This document shows positions 8,237-16,904 of a DNA stretch of 34,373 nucleotides, piece by piece. Every line of letters begins with the position of its first letter. Positions within the stretch are counted from its first letter, which is position 1. The stretch spans positions 1 to 34,373 of the forward strand of contig CANRJV010000012.1 of the NCBI GenBank assembly GCA_947631045.1. The letters are read 5' to 3'. Below the pieces are notes generated by a model that was given only the letters and a program-made list of their open reading frames with translations, had not been told where the DNA came from and made no database searches. The DNA is from an uncultured Bacilli bacterium (lineage in GTDB: Bacteria; Bacillota_I; Bacilli_A; RF39; UBA660). The position numbers and the translations under genes were made by a program.

Positions 8237-8437
8237 TTAGTTTTTATCTTTAAATATTTCATCAGGAAGATCTTTATTTTGTAAAAGGTATTGATAATAA
8301 CTATTTAAAATTTTATTATAATTATCAATTTTTTTCTTTAAAAATTTCCATTTAAAATGTGAATATAATAGAAGTAATCTATTATATTTTTTTTCAATAG
8401 GTTTAATTAATTCTTGATATTCATCATATTTTTTCAT
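8237..8437 (-). CDS. Small basic helical protein, hypothetical
   Basis: A short Lys/Tyr-rich product (66 aa from ATG at 8437; the frame is open to another ATG at 8455). It is predicted almost wholly helical (YQELIKPIEKKYNRLLLLY ... KIDNYNKILNSYYQYLL), with no membrane segment or known motif. The start at 8437 is preferred because a weak GTGA precedes it and nothing resembling a ribosome site precedes 8455. Its stop abuts the stop of the upstream gene. It may not be real. Confidence 0.45.
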   Translation of the reverse strand: MKKYDEYQELIKPIEKKYNRLLLLYSHFKWKFLKKKIDNYNKILNSYYQYLLQNKDLPDEIFKDKN

Positions 8438-8497
8438 ACTTATCACTAGATTCATTATACCATAAACAGGCTTTAATAGTTACCGGTATTACGTTTT

Positions 8498-8527
8498 TTG
8501 ACATTTGGTAAATTTAACCAATAAAAT
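8498..8527 (+). promoter_or_regulatory. Promoter for the aminopeptidase gene
   Basis: Consensus TTGACA (8498-8503), an 18-bp spacer and TAAAAT (8522-8527). A further TATAAT lies at 8553-8558 but has no good -35, and its start point would fall inside the ribosome site. Confidence 0.6.
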
Positions 8528-8574
8528 GACTAATAATTTATTTTGTTTGTGTTATAATTTTAATGGTGGTTATT

Positions 8575-9768
8575 TTGGAAGAAAAATATATTAAATTAAT
8601 CTTGGAAAGATGTCTTTTATTAAAAAAAGATATACCTCTTTTTATAAGTTATCCTTTAATTATTCGAGATTTTGTTTTAAAATTAGTTAATCATGCTAAA
8701 AAAATGGGAATTAAAGATATTTATTTAGAAGAAAAAAATTCTTATGAAGTATATTATGTTTTAAAAAATTATAGTTTAAAAGAATTAGAAACTAGCCCTT
8801 TATTTGATGCTAAAATTTGGGATATATATGCTAAAAAGAAAGCTGCTTTTTTAATGTTAGAAAGTGAAATACCTAATTTAATGAATGGGATTGATTCTTT
8901 AAAATTAGCAAAATCAGCGGAATTAAAATTGGCTACAAAGCCTATTTATCGCCAAAAACAATTAAAAGGCCAAATTCCTTGGTGTATCGCTGCAGTTCCT
9001 AATTTAATTTGGGCACAAAAGTTATTTCCAAAAAGTAAGAAACCTTTAGAAGATCTATGGAATTATTTTTCTGATATCTGTATGTTTAATAAAGGTAATC
9101 CGAAAAATAATTGGGAAAAATATTTAAAGAGTCAAAAGAAAATGGAAGATAAATTAAATGATTTAAAAATTAGTAAGTTATATTATCATAATAAACTAGG
9201 GACTAATTTAGAAATAAGTTTATCTCCTAAGTCTTTATGGCGGAGTGCTTCTAGTGATAAGTGGCTCGTCAATATGCCTAGTTATGAAATATTTACGACC
9301 CCTATTTATGACAAAACTGAAGGGATAGTTTATAGTTCTAAACCTCTAATATATAATGGAAAAACAATTGATAAATTTTTTGTTAAATTTAAAGAAGGTA
9401 AAGTGGTATCTTTTAAAGCTGAGATAGGAAATGACACTTTAAAAGAAATAATTAATAGTGAAAAATTAATGACCTCTTTAGGAGAAGTGGCTCTAGTAGA
9501 TTATGATTCACCTATTTCCAACACAAAAATAGTCTTTGGCACAACTTTAATTGATGAAAATGCCGCTTGTCATATTGCTTTAGGTTGTGGTTTTAGTGAA
9601 TGTATTAAAGATGGAGATAAATTAAGTCGAACTGAGCTTAAAAAATTAGGAGTTAATACTGCTAAAAATCATGTTGATTTTATGATTGGTACTAAAGATC
9701 TAACTATTGAAGCTGATACTAAAGATGGTAGAATAACCATTATGAAAAATGGAAATTTGATTATTTAA
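8575..9768 (+). CDS. Aminopeptidase, M29 family (AmpS/PepS/AmpT type)
   Basis: Cytoplasmic metallo-aminopeptidase that trims N-terminal residues from peptides. Counting from a TTG start, the family's metal-ligand signatures are visible: Glu238 (MPSYEIFTTP), Glu304 (LGEVALVD), His333 (NAACHIALG), and His366/Asp368 (KNHVDFMIG). The 397-aa length fits the family. The Tyr usually seen seven residues after the first His appears to be Phe340 (HIALGCGF). Start choice: the frame is open to an ATG at 8563, but GGTGG (8565-8569) is properly spaced only for the TTG at 8575, which also gives the usual N-terminus. It has its own promoter and terminator. Confidence 0.88.
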   Translation: MEEKYIKLILERCLLLKKDIPLFISYPLIIRDFVLKLVNHAKKMGIKDIYLEEKNSYEVYYVLKNYSLKELETSPLFDAKIWDIYAKKKAAFLMLESEIPNLMNGIDSLKLAKSAELKLATKPIYRQKQLKGQIPWCIAAVPNLIWAQKLFPKSKKPLEDLWNYFSDICMFNKGNPKNNWEKYLKSQKKMEDKLNDLKISKLYYHNKLGTNLEISLSPKSLWRSASSDKWLVNMPSYEIFTTPIYDKTEGIVYSSKPLIYNGKTIDKFFVKFKEGKVVSFKAEIGNDTLKEIINSEKLMTSLGEVALVDYDSPISNTKIVFGTTLIDENAACHIALGCGFSECIKDGDKLSRTELKKLGVNTAKNHVDFMIGTKDLTIEADTKDGRITIMKNGNLII

Positions 9769-9778
9769 AAGTAAATTC

Positions 9779-9813
9779 AAAAAATCTAATAAGTTATTAC
9801 CTATTAGATTTTT
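9779..9813. terminator. Bidirectional terminator
   Basis: AAAAATCTAATA (about 9780-9791) pairs with TATTAGATTTTT (9802-9813), giving A-runs and T-runs on both sides between convergent genes. The stop of the minus-strand gene lies in the loop. Confidence 0.8.
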
Positions 9814-11725
9814 TCCTTTTTCGTCTAGTTAAATTTTGATTATTTATATATGGATTTTTAATCAATGCTTCTTGATTTAGTGGCAATAAAGAGTAATTAA
9901 CTTTCTTTTGGATTGAATATAATAAATTAACTTGAGTTTCATTTGGTCTATTAGGAATATTTTCTAATCCTTCATATTCGCTAGTATATAAAGCAACTCT
10001 TTGCGGAGTAGTTAAAGATCCTTTTTTGGATAATGTTTGAATTTCAAAGATTCTTAAATTTTCATGTTCATCATTTTTAGAGAAAACAATTGCTCCCACG
10101 GATTTTCCATTATAAGTAATTTCAACTTTAATGCTATCATTTTCTCTTGTAATTTTAAATCCTTCGGGAATATGACTTATTAATCCTTTATTTAAGTTAC
10201 TTAAAAAACTAAAGACAATATTTCTTATATGGTCAAATGCTTTTATTGGAGCAAGTTCAGCTTCTCTAATTGCCTTTTTATTTTCCAAAGCCTCTTCATA
10301 CTCTTGAGTTAATTGATCAGCTGTTTTAAAATTCAAATCACTAATTGGTGGTTTATCATTTTGAATTAAAGCTTGATTATAATAATTAACTGCTACTTCA
10401 ATAATGCTTTTTGTTTGGGCATAATGAGCTTGATACCATTTTTTCCAATATTCATCCTTTGCTTCCATTTCAACTGGTTGATTTAAAATTTTAAATTTTT
10501 TACTATGAGATTCATAATCTGGAGCAAAGTTACCTCCAAAAGAGAAATTAAGTTGAATTACACCGGCTAAATCGTTGTTAGCATCCCTAAATAAATCATC
10601 ATAAGTTACTAAAAGAGTTAATTCTTTTCCCGTATCTTTGCATTGCTCTGTACTTTCATTATTCATATATAATAGACTTCGTGAATATATATCAGACGCG
10701 ATAATAATATCGTATTTACCTAGGCTACTTACAACATATTTACTTAAACTGCTATTATTATCTTCTTTAAAATAGATTTTTAATCCTAATTCTTTGGCAA
10801 TCTGATTATCAAATGTATGAACTCTTATAGAATCTAAAAATAATATTTTTAAATCAGATTTTTGGGTCGGTAAAGGTAATCTATTTGGATTAACGGATTC
10901 TTGGATTGGTACAAAGTCCTTACATGTTCCAAATTCTTCTAATGTTCTATTAATTAAGGTATTTTCAACAATTCGATCATACATATTTGCATATGACATT
11001 TCTTGTTCTTCCCAACTTTTATGGTTAGTTTTATCATGTAAAATTGTTCTCAATGATATATGATCTGAATAATCAACTCGAATTAAAGATACTTGTATTC
11101 CGCATTCTAATTTTGTACATTTTCTATTTAATTCAAGCTCTTTATCAAAGAAACCACGTTGGGTAGATTGATTTCCATTTATAATAATGTGATATTTTTT
11201 TAATTCTTGAGGATGTTTAGCAAAATATTGATCAGCTCTGATAATGGATTTAAAATAATCTATATTTTTAAATCCATATTTTATCAGTTCATCATAATCC
11301 TCTGGAATATCGGATATTAATAATACATTCGCGGTATTTAATACATCTTTTTTGTTTTCTTCTAAAGCTTTCTCTTTTCTCCTTAAATACGTTTCTATAT
11401 CTAAACTCTCAAAATAACTGTTAACTGTATCTCCCGCTATTTCTAATAATATATCTCTCAAAGTTTGATTTTTTTCTTCATTAACATCATCTAGGGAAAC
11501 GCTTTTCCGTAATTTAATTGTTCCGTCTTTAAGAGATACGACATATTTGCCTATACTATTAGGATAAAAATGTATAAAGCCGCTAATTTGGGTATTTGTT
11601 TTTTCTTCAAAATCTCTAACTAATAAACTAAAGTCAATATTATCAAGTGTTTTAAATTTTAATATGGCACCCGCAATAAATTGATCATAGCTAATTATCC
11701 TTTTTTCTTGAATGTCAGGATTCAT
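9797..11725 (-). CDS. Large soluble protein of unknown function
   Basis: A 642-aa product with no signal or membrane segment; I do not recognise it. Two stretches look like Rossmann or receiver-type beta-alpha units: NVLLISDIPEDYDELIKYGF (about 135) and LKILFLDSIRVH ... YDIIIASDIYSRSLL (about 295-365). A helical, charged region (about 430-510, with QLTQEYEEALENKKAIREAE) follows, then a beta-rich region (VEITYNGKSVGAIVFSK). The tail is very basic (LTRRKRKKSNR) and could bind nucleic acid. The AGGAGG lies 8 nt before the ATG at 11725; a TTG two codons upstream is too close to it. It is in the same direction as the unknown gene at 11905-12774 but separated from it by a terminator. Confidence 0.7.
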   Translation of the reverse strand: MNPDIQEKRIISYDQFIAGAILKFKTLDNIDFSLLVRDFEEKTNTQISGFIHFYPNSIGKYVVSLKDGTIKLRKSVSLDDVNEEKNQTLRDILLEIAGDTVNSYFESLDIETYLRRKEKALEENKKDVLNTANVLLISDIPEDYDELIKYGFKNIDYFKSIIRADQYFAKHPQELKKYHIIINGNQSTQRGFFDKELELNRKCTKLECGIQVSLIRVDYSDHISLRTILHDKTNHKSWEEQEMSYANMYDRIVENTLINRTLEEFGTCKDFVPIQESVNPNRLPLPTQKSDLKILFLDSIRVHTFDNQIAKELGLKIYFKEDNNSSLSKYVVSSLGKYDIIIASDIYSRSLLYMNNESTEQCKDTGKELTLLVTYDDLFRDANNDLAGVIQLNFSFGGNFAPDYESHSKKFKILNQPVEMEAKDEYWKKWYQAHYAQTKSIIEVAVNYYNQALIQNDKPPISDLNFKTADQLTQEYEEALENKKAIREAELAPIKAFDHIRNIVFSFLSNLNKGLISHIPEGFKITRENDSIKVEITYNGKSVGAIVFSKNDEHENLRIFEIQTLSKKGSLTTPQRVALYTSEYEGLENIPNRPNETQVNLLYSIQKKVNYSLLPLNQEALIKNPYINNQNLTRRKRKKSNR

Positions 11726-11829
11726 ATGCAAAACCTCCTATATGTAGCAATTATATCATACTTTAAAACATTATGTTAAAAATTAGCATTCATTATTAAT
11801 TGTCAATTTATCCAGAAATCTTTCGGCAT

Positions 11830-11851
11830 TAAAAAAGAACCATAATGGTTC
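11830..11851 (-). terminator. Terminator of the gene at 11905-12774
   Basis: Hairpin GAACC-ATAAT-GGTTC (11837-11851). Read on the minus strand it is followed by a T-run (11836-11830). Confidence 0.75.
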
Positions 11852-11904
11852 AAATGGATTTAATATTCTTTAACAATTTAATCATTTAAATAATATTTAA
11901 AAAA

Positions 11905-12774
11905 TTATTTTTGAAGTATTCTTCCTCTATCATTTTGAAGATAATTTTGAATTATATATTCTTTTAAAGTATCAAAAGTATATCTTACAATTTGATGGTT
12001 TTTAGTTGCTTCCCAATAATCCATCCATTTTTGATACGTATCATTTGTGAAAAAAGGTAAAGAATCATTTATGACAGCTTTAATATCTTCTCTATATCTA
12101 ATATCTTCTAAGTCTTCTCCAAAAAACAAAGTATATCTTCCTGTTATATATTCACATTTAAAGAAAGTATCTAAATTATTTAAACGAGACTCATATAAAT
12201 TTAAAAGCTCAGCTTGACTAGATACATGCATATTCTTTTCAATCTGTTCATATCTTTGTTGACTTATTTCTTGATCATTCAATTGTTGCATTAAAAATGG
12301 TCTTATTTTTTCAAAAAACATTTGAGCCCTTTTTTGAAAGGCTCCTAAAAGCTGATTAAATAGTTCATCATCACATTTTTGAAAAATAGGATTATTATTT
12401 CTTAACTTACTAGTAGGTATTTGAAATTCGGGTATATGGCAACCATCATAATAACCAAAGCCTAAACATTCAATTAATATATCTTGTGGGATGTCATACT
12501 CTAAAATACTTATTTCCATATCACTATATATATTACCTATATATTTAGAGTTTAATAAAGCATCCCAAGGAAATAAATAGAAGTATTTACAGTCTTCTTC
12601 AACATAATCAAAACTATTAACAGCATCCAAACCTGAACCCATGTTAAAATATGGGCAGCCATTGTTCATATTAAGATAACCCAAATCATAAAAGGCATCT
12701 TCTGGTGGTGTAGCAATATATCCAGAAGTTAAACGTGTTCCCCAATAACCAGGAACGACTCTATATACTAGCAT
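11905..12774 (-). CDS. Hypothetical cytoplasmic protein
   Basis: A 289-aa protein I do not recognise. The N-terminal 110 residues (MLVYRVVPGYWG ... YFYLFPWDALLNSKYIG ... ISILEYDIPQDIL) are beta-rich. They are loosely like the opening of ADP-ribosyltransferase-fold proteins (a YR near the N-terminus, then a strand with an acidic residue), but no full catalytic triad can be assigned. The middle (about 135-200) is a long charged helix pair, and the C-terminal part is helical. A GGGGG ribosome site sits 11 nt upstream. A terminator separates it from the gene at 9797-11725, which reads in the same direction. Confidence 0.65.
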   Translation of the reverse strand: MLVYRVVPGYWGTRLTSGYIATPPEDAFYDLGYLNMNNGCPYFNMGSGLDAVNSFDYVEEDCKYFYLFPWDALLNSKYIGNIYSDMEISILEYDIPQDILIECLGFGYYDGCHIPEFQIPTSKLRNNNPIFQKCDDELFNQLLGAFQKRAQMFFEKIRPFLMQQLNDQEISQQRYEQIEKNMHVSSQAELLNLYESRLNNLDTFFKCEYITGRYTLFFGEDLEDIRYREDIKAVINDSLPFFTNDTYQKWMDYWEATKNHQIVRYTFDTLKEYIIQNYLQNDRGRILQK

Positions 12775-13049
12775 AATACCATTTTCCCCCTTTTGAGCGA
12801 TTTATATTCTAATATATGTGTATTAATTTGTCAATCCTTATAAGATAAGCAAATGGTTAGATGAAGTATTAGAATTTATTAAAAAATAAATTAAAAGAAG
12901 TATTTTAGTGAAAACATGTTATAATTGTAATAGATTAAATAAAGATAATAATATATAGTGGTCGTAAGTTTGAAATAATAGTTATTATACATGACTTAAA
13001 ATGGTTATAATTATTCATTAGATGTTTTTATAAAATAAAGAGGTTAAAA

Positions 13050-15680
13050 ATGAAAAAGAAAGATATAGAAGTTTATAATCAAAAAATTGAAGATTTATAT
13101 AAAAAATATAAGACTAATGAGGATGGGTTAACTAAAGTAGAAGCTCAAAAAAGGTTATTAGAAAATGGCGAGAATAAATTAACGGAGCAAAAAAAGAAAT
13201 CAGATTTTATTTTATTTTTGGAGCAATTTAATGATTTCATGATTATTCTTTTAATTTTTGCATCTTTATTTTCAGCGATTATTTCATACATTCGAAGTGA
13301 ATCTTATTTTGATTCAATTATCATTATCGTAATTGTTATTATTAATGCTATTTTAAGTTTTATTCAAGAAAAGAAAGCCGATGTTGCTATATCAGAATTA
13401 AATAAAATGTTTGTTACGAATAACTATGTTATTCGTAGTGGAGTTAAAGAATCTATTGATGTTCGAAATGTAGTTGTGGGCGATATTATAGAATTAGAAG
13501 CTGGTGATTATGTTTCTGCTGATGCGAGAATTATTAAATCGGATAGTTTAGAAGTTAATGAAGCAACCTTAACTGGTGAATCTAAAAGTATCAAAAAAAA
13601 TAGTAAAATAATTAAAGGAGAAAAAGAACTTTACGAAAGAAAAAACATGGTTTTTGCCGGTTGTAATGTGACTAATGGCCATGCTTTTGTTTTAGTTACT
13701 AGTACAGGAATGAATACCGAATTGGGTAAAATAGCGACTAGTTTAATAGATAAAAAAAGTGATATTACACCTTTGCAAAAAAAGGTTAATCAAATTAGTA
13801 AAGTTTTAACATATGTTGTTTTAGGCATAATTGTGACTATGATGGTTGTTGGTTTAATATTAAAAAATGATTTTTTTGATATTTTAATGTTATCTATTTC
13901 TTTAGCAGTGGCCGCTATTCCAGAAAGTATGTCGTCCATTATAACGATAATCCTTTCTTTAGAGATGACGACGATGGCGAAAAGAAATGTTATTATTAGA
14001 AAAATGGCCTCTGTTGAAACTTTAGGATCTACCGATATTATTTGTTCTGATAAAACAGGTACTATTACCCAAAATAAAATGTTAGTTAAAAATATTTATG
14101 TGAATGACCTTTTATATGATAATGAATCTTCTATTATTAATGCCGAAATGTTATTCACTTGTGCCAAGAATTGTCAAAATGTTTCCAAAAATAATGATAT
14201 ATATATTGGTGATGAAACAGAAGTTTCGATTTATAAATATTTGGAAAAGATAAATAAAGGAAATGTTTTACCTGATAAAAGAATTAAAGAATTTCCTTTT
14301 GATTCGGAAAGGAAAATGATGAGTACCATAAATGAAGTAAATGGTAAAGAATATTCTTTTACAAAAGGTAGTCTAGATTCTCTTATAAAAAAATGCTCTT
14401 TTTATATGATTGATGGGGCAGTTATTCCGATGAGTAAAGACTATAAAGAAAAAATTTTACAAATTGAAAAAAATTTATCTTATAAATCATTGCGGCTTTT
14501 AGCATTTGCATATAAAGAAAAAAATCTTCTTGATCCGGAAAGTGATATGATTTTCTTAGGGTTAATTGGTATGATGGATCCACCAAGAGAAAGTGTTCCC
14601 GAGGCCATTGCGACTTGTCATAAAGCGGGGCTTAGGCCTATTATGATTACGGGTGATAGTATTAATACCGCAATTGCCATTGCCAAGTCTGTTAATATTA
14701 TTGATAATGATGACTATGCTATTGAAGGTAAAAAAGTTGATAAAATGAGTGATGAAGAATTAGTCGAAGCTGTTAAACATTATCAAGTTTATGCGAGAGT
14801 TAGCCCTAATACTAAACTGCGCATAGTAGAGGCTCTGCAATCTTCTGGTTATGTTGTGGCTATGACGGGTGATGGTGTTAATGATGCCCCGGCTATTCAA
14901 AAAGCCGATATTGGTATTGGCATGGGCATAACCGGAACCGAAGTTGTTAAAAAAGTGGCGGATTGCATCTTAGTTGATGATAGTTTTTCGACGATTGTTG
15001 ATGGAGTAGAAGAAGGAAGAAGAATTACTTCTAATATTAAAAAAGTTATTTTATATCTTTTAGCTGGTAATATAGTTGAGGTTATTTTAGTTTTTGTTTC
15101 TATGTTTCTTAATATGGAAATGTTTACGACCTTACAATTATTATGGATTAATTTAGTGACGGATTCTATTCCCGCTATTATGTTAGCTTTTGAAAAGTCG
15201 GATGAAGATTTAATGGAGGATAATCCTGCTAATCATTGCAAGAATACTTTTTTTACACCATTTTTAACAGCGAAGATTGTTATTAGTGCCTTATTTAAAT
15301 CAGTTATTATGATTTCTTTATTTATCTATTTTACCAAACATTTTGATTCTAATATAGCCAGTTCTTTAATGTTTATTTATCTAATTTGCAATGAACTTTT
15401 ATATTCCCTATCTTGTCGTAATTTAAAAAAATCAGTTTTAAATAGATATATTTTGGCTAATCACAAATTAATAATTAGTTTAATTATTTTGGGAATAATT
15501 CAGGTATTAGTTTTAACTACGGGTTTATCTAAATTCTTTATTGTTGGTAATATTGGGAAAATTAATGTTATAATTACTTTAGGAATATGTTTTATCGCCT
15601 TCATTTTGGGAGAATTTATAAAACCCTTATATGTTAAATTATTTAAAGATTATGTTGGGGTGAAAAATGAAAAAGAATAA
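13050..15680 (+). CDS. Calcium-type P-type ATPase (P2A-like)
   Basis: ATP-driven cation pump in the membrane, most likely exporting Ca2+. The product is 876 aa with all P-type landmarks: TGES (175-178, actuator), phosphorylated Asp334 in DKTGTITQNKM, KGS (about Lys439, nucleotide domain), TGD (534-536) and TGDGVNDAP (606-614). Ion-site residues of the SERCA pattern are present: Glu292 in AAIPES, Asn674 and Glu677 in GNIVEV, Asn701 and Asp705 in NLVTD. The usual PEG after IP is PES here. Ten membrane helices can be counted. AGAGG precedes the ATG. The next small gene overlaps its end by 14 bp. Confidence 0.93.
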   Translation: MKKKDIEVYNQKIEDLYKKYKTNEDGLTKVEAQKRLLENGENKLTEQKKKSDFILFLEQFNDFMIILLIFASLFSAIISYIRSESYFDSIIIIVIVIINAILSFIQEKKADVAISELNKMFVTNNYVIRSGVKESIDVRNVVVGDIIELEAGDYVSADARIIKSDSLEVNEATLTGESKSIKKNSKIIKGEKELYERKNMVFAGCNVTNGHAFVLVTSTGMNTELGKIATSLIDKKSDITPLQKKVNQISKVLTYVVLGIIVTMMVVGLILKNDFFDILMLSISLAVAAIPESMSSIITIILSLEMTTMAKRNVIIRKMASVETLGSTDIICSDKTGTITQNKMLVKNIYVNDLLYDNESSIINAEMLFTCAKNCQNVSKNNDIYIGDETEVSIYKYLEKINKGNVLPDKRIKEFPFDSERKMMSTINEVNGKEYSFTKGSLDSLIKKCSFYMIDGAVIPMSKDYKEKILQIEKNLSYKSLRLLAFAYKEKNLLDPESDMIFLGLIGMMDPPRESVPEAIATCHKAGLRPIMITGDSINTAIAIAKSVNIIDNDDYAIEGKKVDKMSDEELVEAVKHYQVYARVSPNTKLRIVEALQSSGYVVAMTGDGVNDAPAIQKADIGIGMGITGTEVVKKVADCILVDDSFSTIVDGVEEGRRITSNIKKVILYLLAGNIVEVILVFVSMFLNMEMFTTLQLLWINLVTDSIPAIMLAFEKSDEDLMEDNPANHCKNTFFTPFLTAKIVISALFKSVIMISLFIYFTKHFDSNIASSLMFIYLICNELLYSLSCRNLKKSVLNRYILANHKLIISLIILGIIQVLVLTTGLSKFFIVGNIGKINVIITLGICFIAFILGEFIKPLYVKLFKDYVGVKNEKE

Positions 15681-16053
15681 TAAAGAAGCAACTATGTTTA
15701 TTATTTTAGCAGGAATTACTATTTTATGTATCTTTGCTGTAGTTATAGCTATTAATATTATGCCTAATAAGAAAAATGATTCCTATTATGTTAAAGTCGA
15801 AGATGAAATGGCCGCTAAGATAGAATCTTTGGAAATTAAAGATAATAAACTTAAAATTACGATGTCAGGAGATGCTGTATCTTATTGCGCTAAATCAACT
15901 AGAAGTACTCCAAGTGAAAATGCTATATGTTGGAAAGATGTAGAAAATAATATGGCAACAATTTCTATCTATCAGTATAAGAAATATTATGTTTGGGTAA
16001 AAGATACAAATGGTAATATAAGTATTCCGATGAGTATAAATACTAAAGAATAG
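15667..16053 (+). CDS. Membrane-anchored small protein with an Ig-like domain
   Basis: A 128-aa product with one membrane helix (about residues 9-31). The outer domain contains two cysteines (YCAKSTRS ... AICWKD) and ends in YYVWVKDTNGNISIPMSIN. The VKDxxGN ending is typical of bacterial Ig-like domains. Function is unknown. It starts inside the end of the P-type ATPase gene (14-bp overlap), so it is probably translated from the same transcript and may act with the pump (inference). Confidence 0.7.
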   Translation: MKKNNKEATMFIILAGITILCIFAVVIAINIMPNKKNDSYYVKVEDEMAAKIESLEIKDNKLKITMSGDAVSYCAKSTRSTPSENAICWKDVENNMATISIYQYKKYYVWVKDTNGNISIPMSINTKE

Positions 16054-16695
16054 GTGGTTAAAATAGAAGTAGGTTTAGAAGAAATAATTAATATTTTATA
16101 TGAAGATGGTTATTTTGCTTTAGCGCATGGAACGGGAAGGAATGGTGATGGTAAAGATATTGTCAAATCTATTTTTGAGAAAGGCTTGAGAACTAAAGAT
16201 AACTCTCTATATTATACAACAATAGGCTTAGATAAATTAAATGTAGACGATTTAAAAACTAAATTAGATAATTGGCCTCATTTAAATTCTGAAAGAATTA
16301 TTTTAATGCGTATTCCTTTAGAATACATAAATATTTATGGTGATAGTGCGGATTTAGATGGTGAAAAATATGGTGCCTTTATGGTTACAAGACAAGAAGG
16401 CAATAAAGAAGTTAGTTATCTTAATCCAAAATTTATTTTAGGCTCTTATGATAGAGAAACAAAATTAGTTACCTTAAATCCTACTTTTGAAAAAGAGTTA
16501 AGTGAAGAAACTAAAGAAGAATTAACTCATAATTATAAAAAAGTTTTAGAAAAATTTAAAGAAAAAATTGAAAGGCAAAGTGAAGCTTTAAAAATAATAT
16601 CAAAAGGCACTAGTTTTGATACTCTTCCCGATGATTTAGTTTTTGATTATGACCCTTCTAAAGAAGATATAAATGATTTTATAAATCGCAATTAA
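16054..16695 (+). CDS. Protein with a possible ADP-ribosyltransferase-like N-terminus
   Basis: A 213-aa soluble protein. Residues 20-60 read LAHGTGRNGDGKDIVKSIFEKGLR ... YYTTIGLD. A strand with HGT, a helix ending in GL and a following strand are the opening pattern of H-Y-E type ADP-ribosyltransferase or PARP-like folds. A later acidic strand position cannot be fixed, so the match is tentative. The C-terminal 80 residues are a charged helix (about 145-185) and an acidic tail. The start is GTG directly after the upstream TAG. The AGGTGG site overlaps this GTG and is ideally placed for an ATA at 16063 instead. A terminator follows. Confidence 0.6.
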   Translation: MVKIEVGLEEIINILYEDGYFALAHGTGRNGDGKDIVKSIFEKGLRTKDNSLYYTTIGLDKLNVDDLKTKLDNWPHLNSERIILMRIPLEYINIYGDSADLDGEKYGAFMVTRQEGNKEVSYLNPKFILGSYDRETKLVTLNPTFEKELSEETKEELTHNYKKVLEKFKEKIERQSEALKIISKGTSFDTLPDDLVFDYDPSKEDINDFINRN

Positions 16696-16720
16696 AAAGA
16701 ATAGAAAAGAAACTGAATAA

Positions 16721-16760
16721 TATAAAACCCCATTCTTGGGCAAAGAAACGGGGTTTTATA
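16721..16760 (+). terminator. Terminator of the P-ATPase gene cluster
   Basis: TATAAAACCCC (16721-16731) pairs perfectly with GGGGTTTTATA (16750-16760). The loop can form an inner TTCTT/AAGAA stem. Confidence 0.75.
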
Positions 16761-16904
16761 TGAGTAAATTGATTTTTGAAGATAAAAATTACTGGTTTGA
16801 TACATTGTGTATAGTTATATAGAAAATACAATCATTATCAATGATATATTTTTCGCCTTTTTAATTTAATATTTTGTTTATTAATAATTGTTGTTTTAGA
16901 AGAT

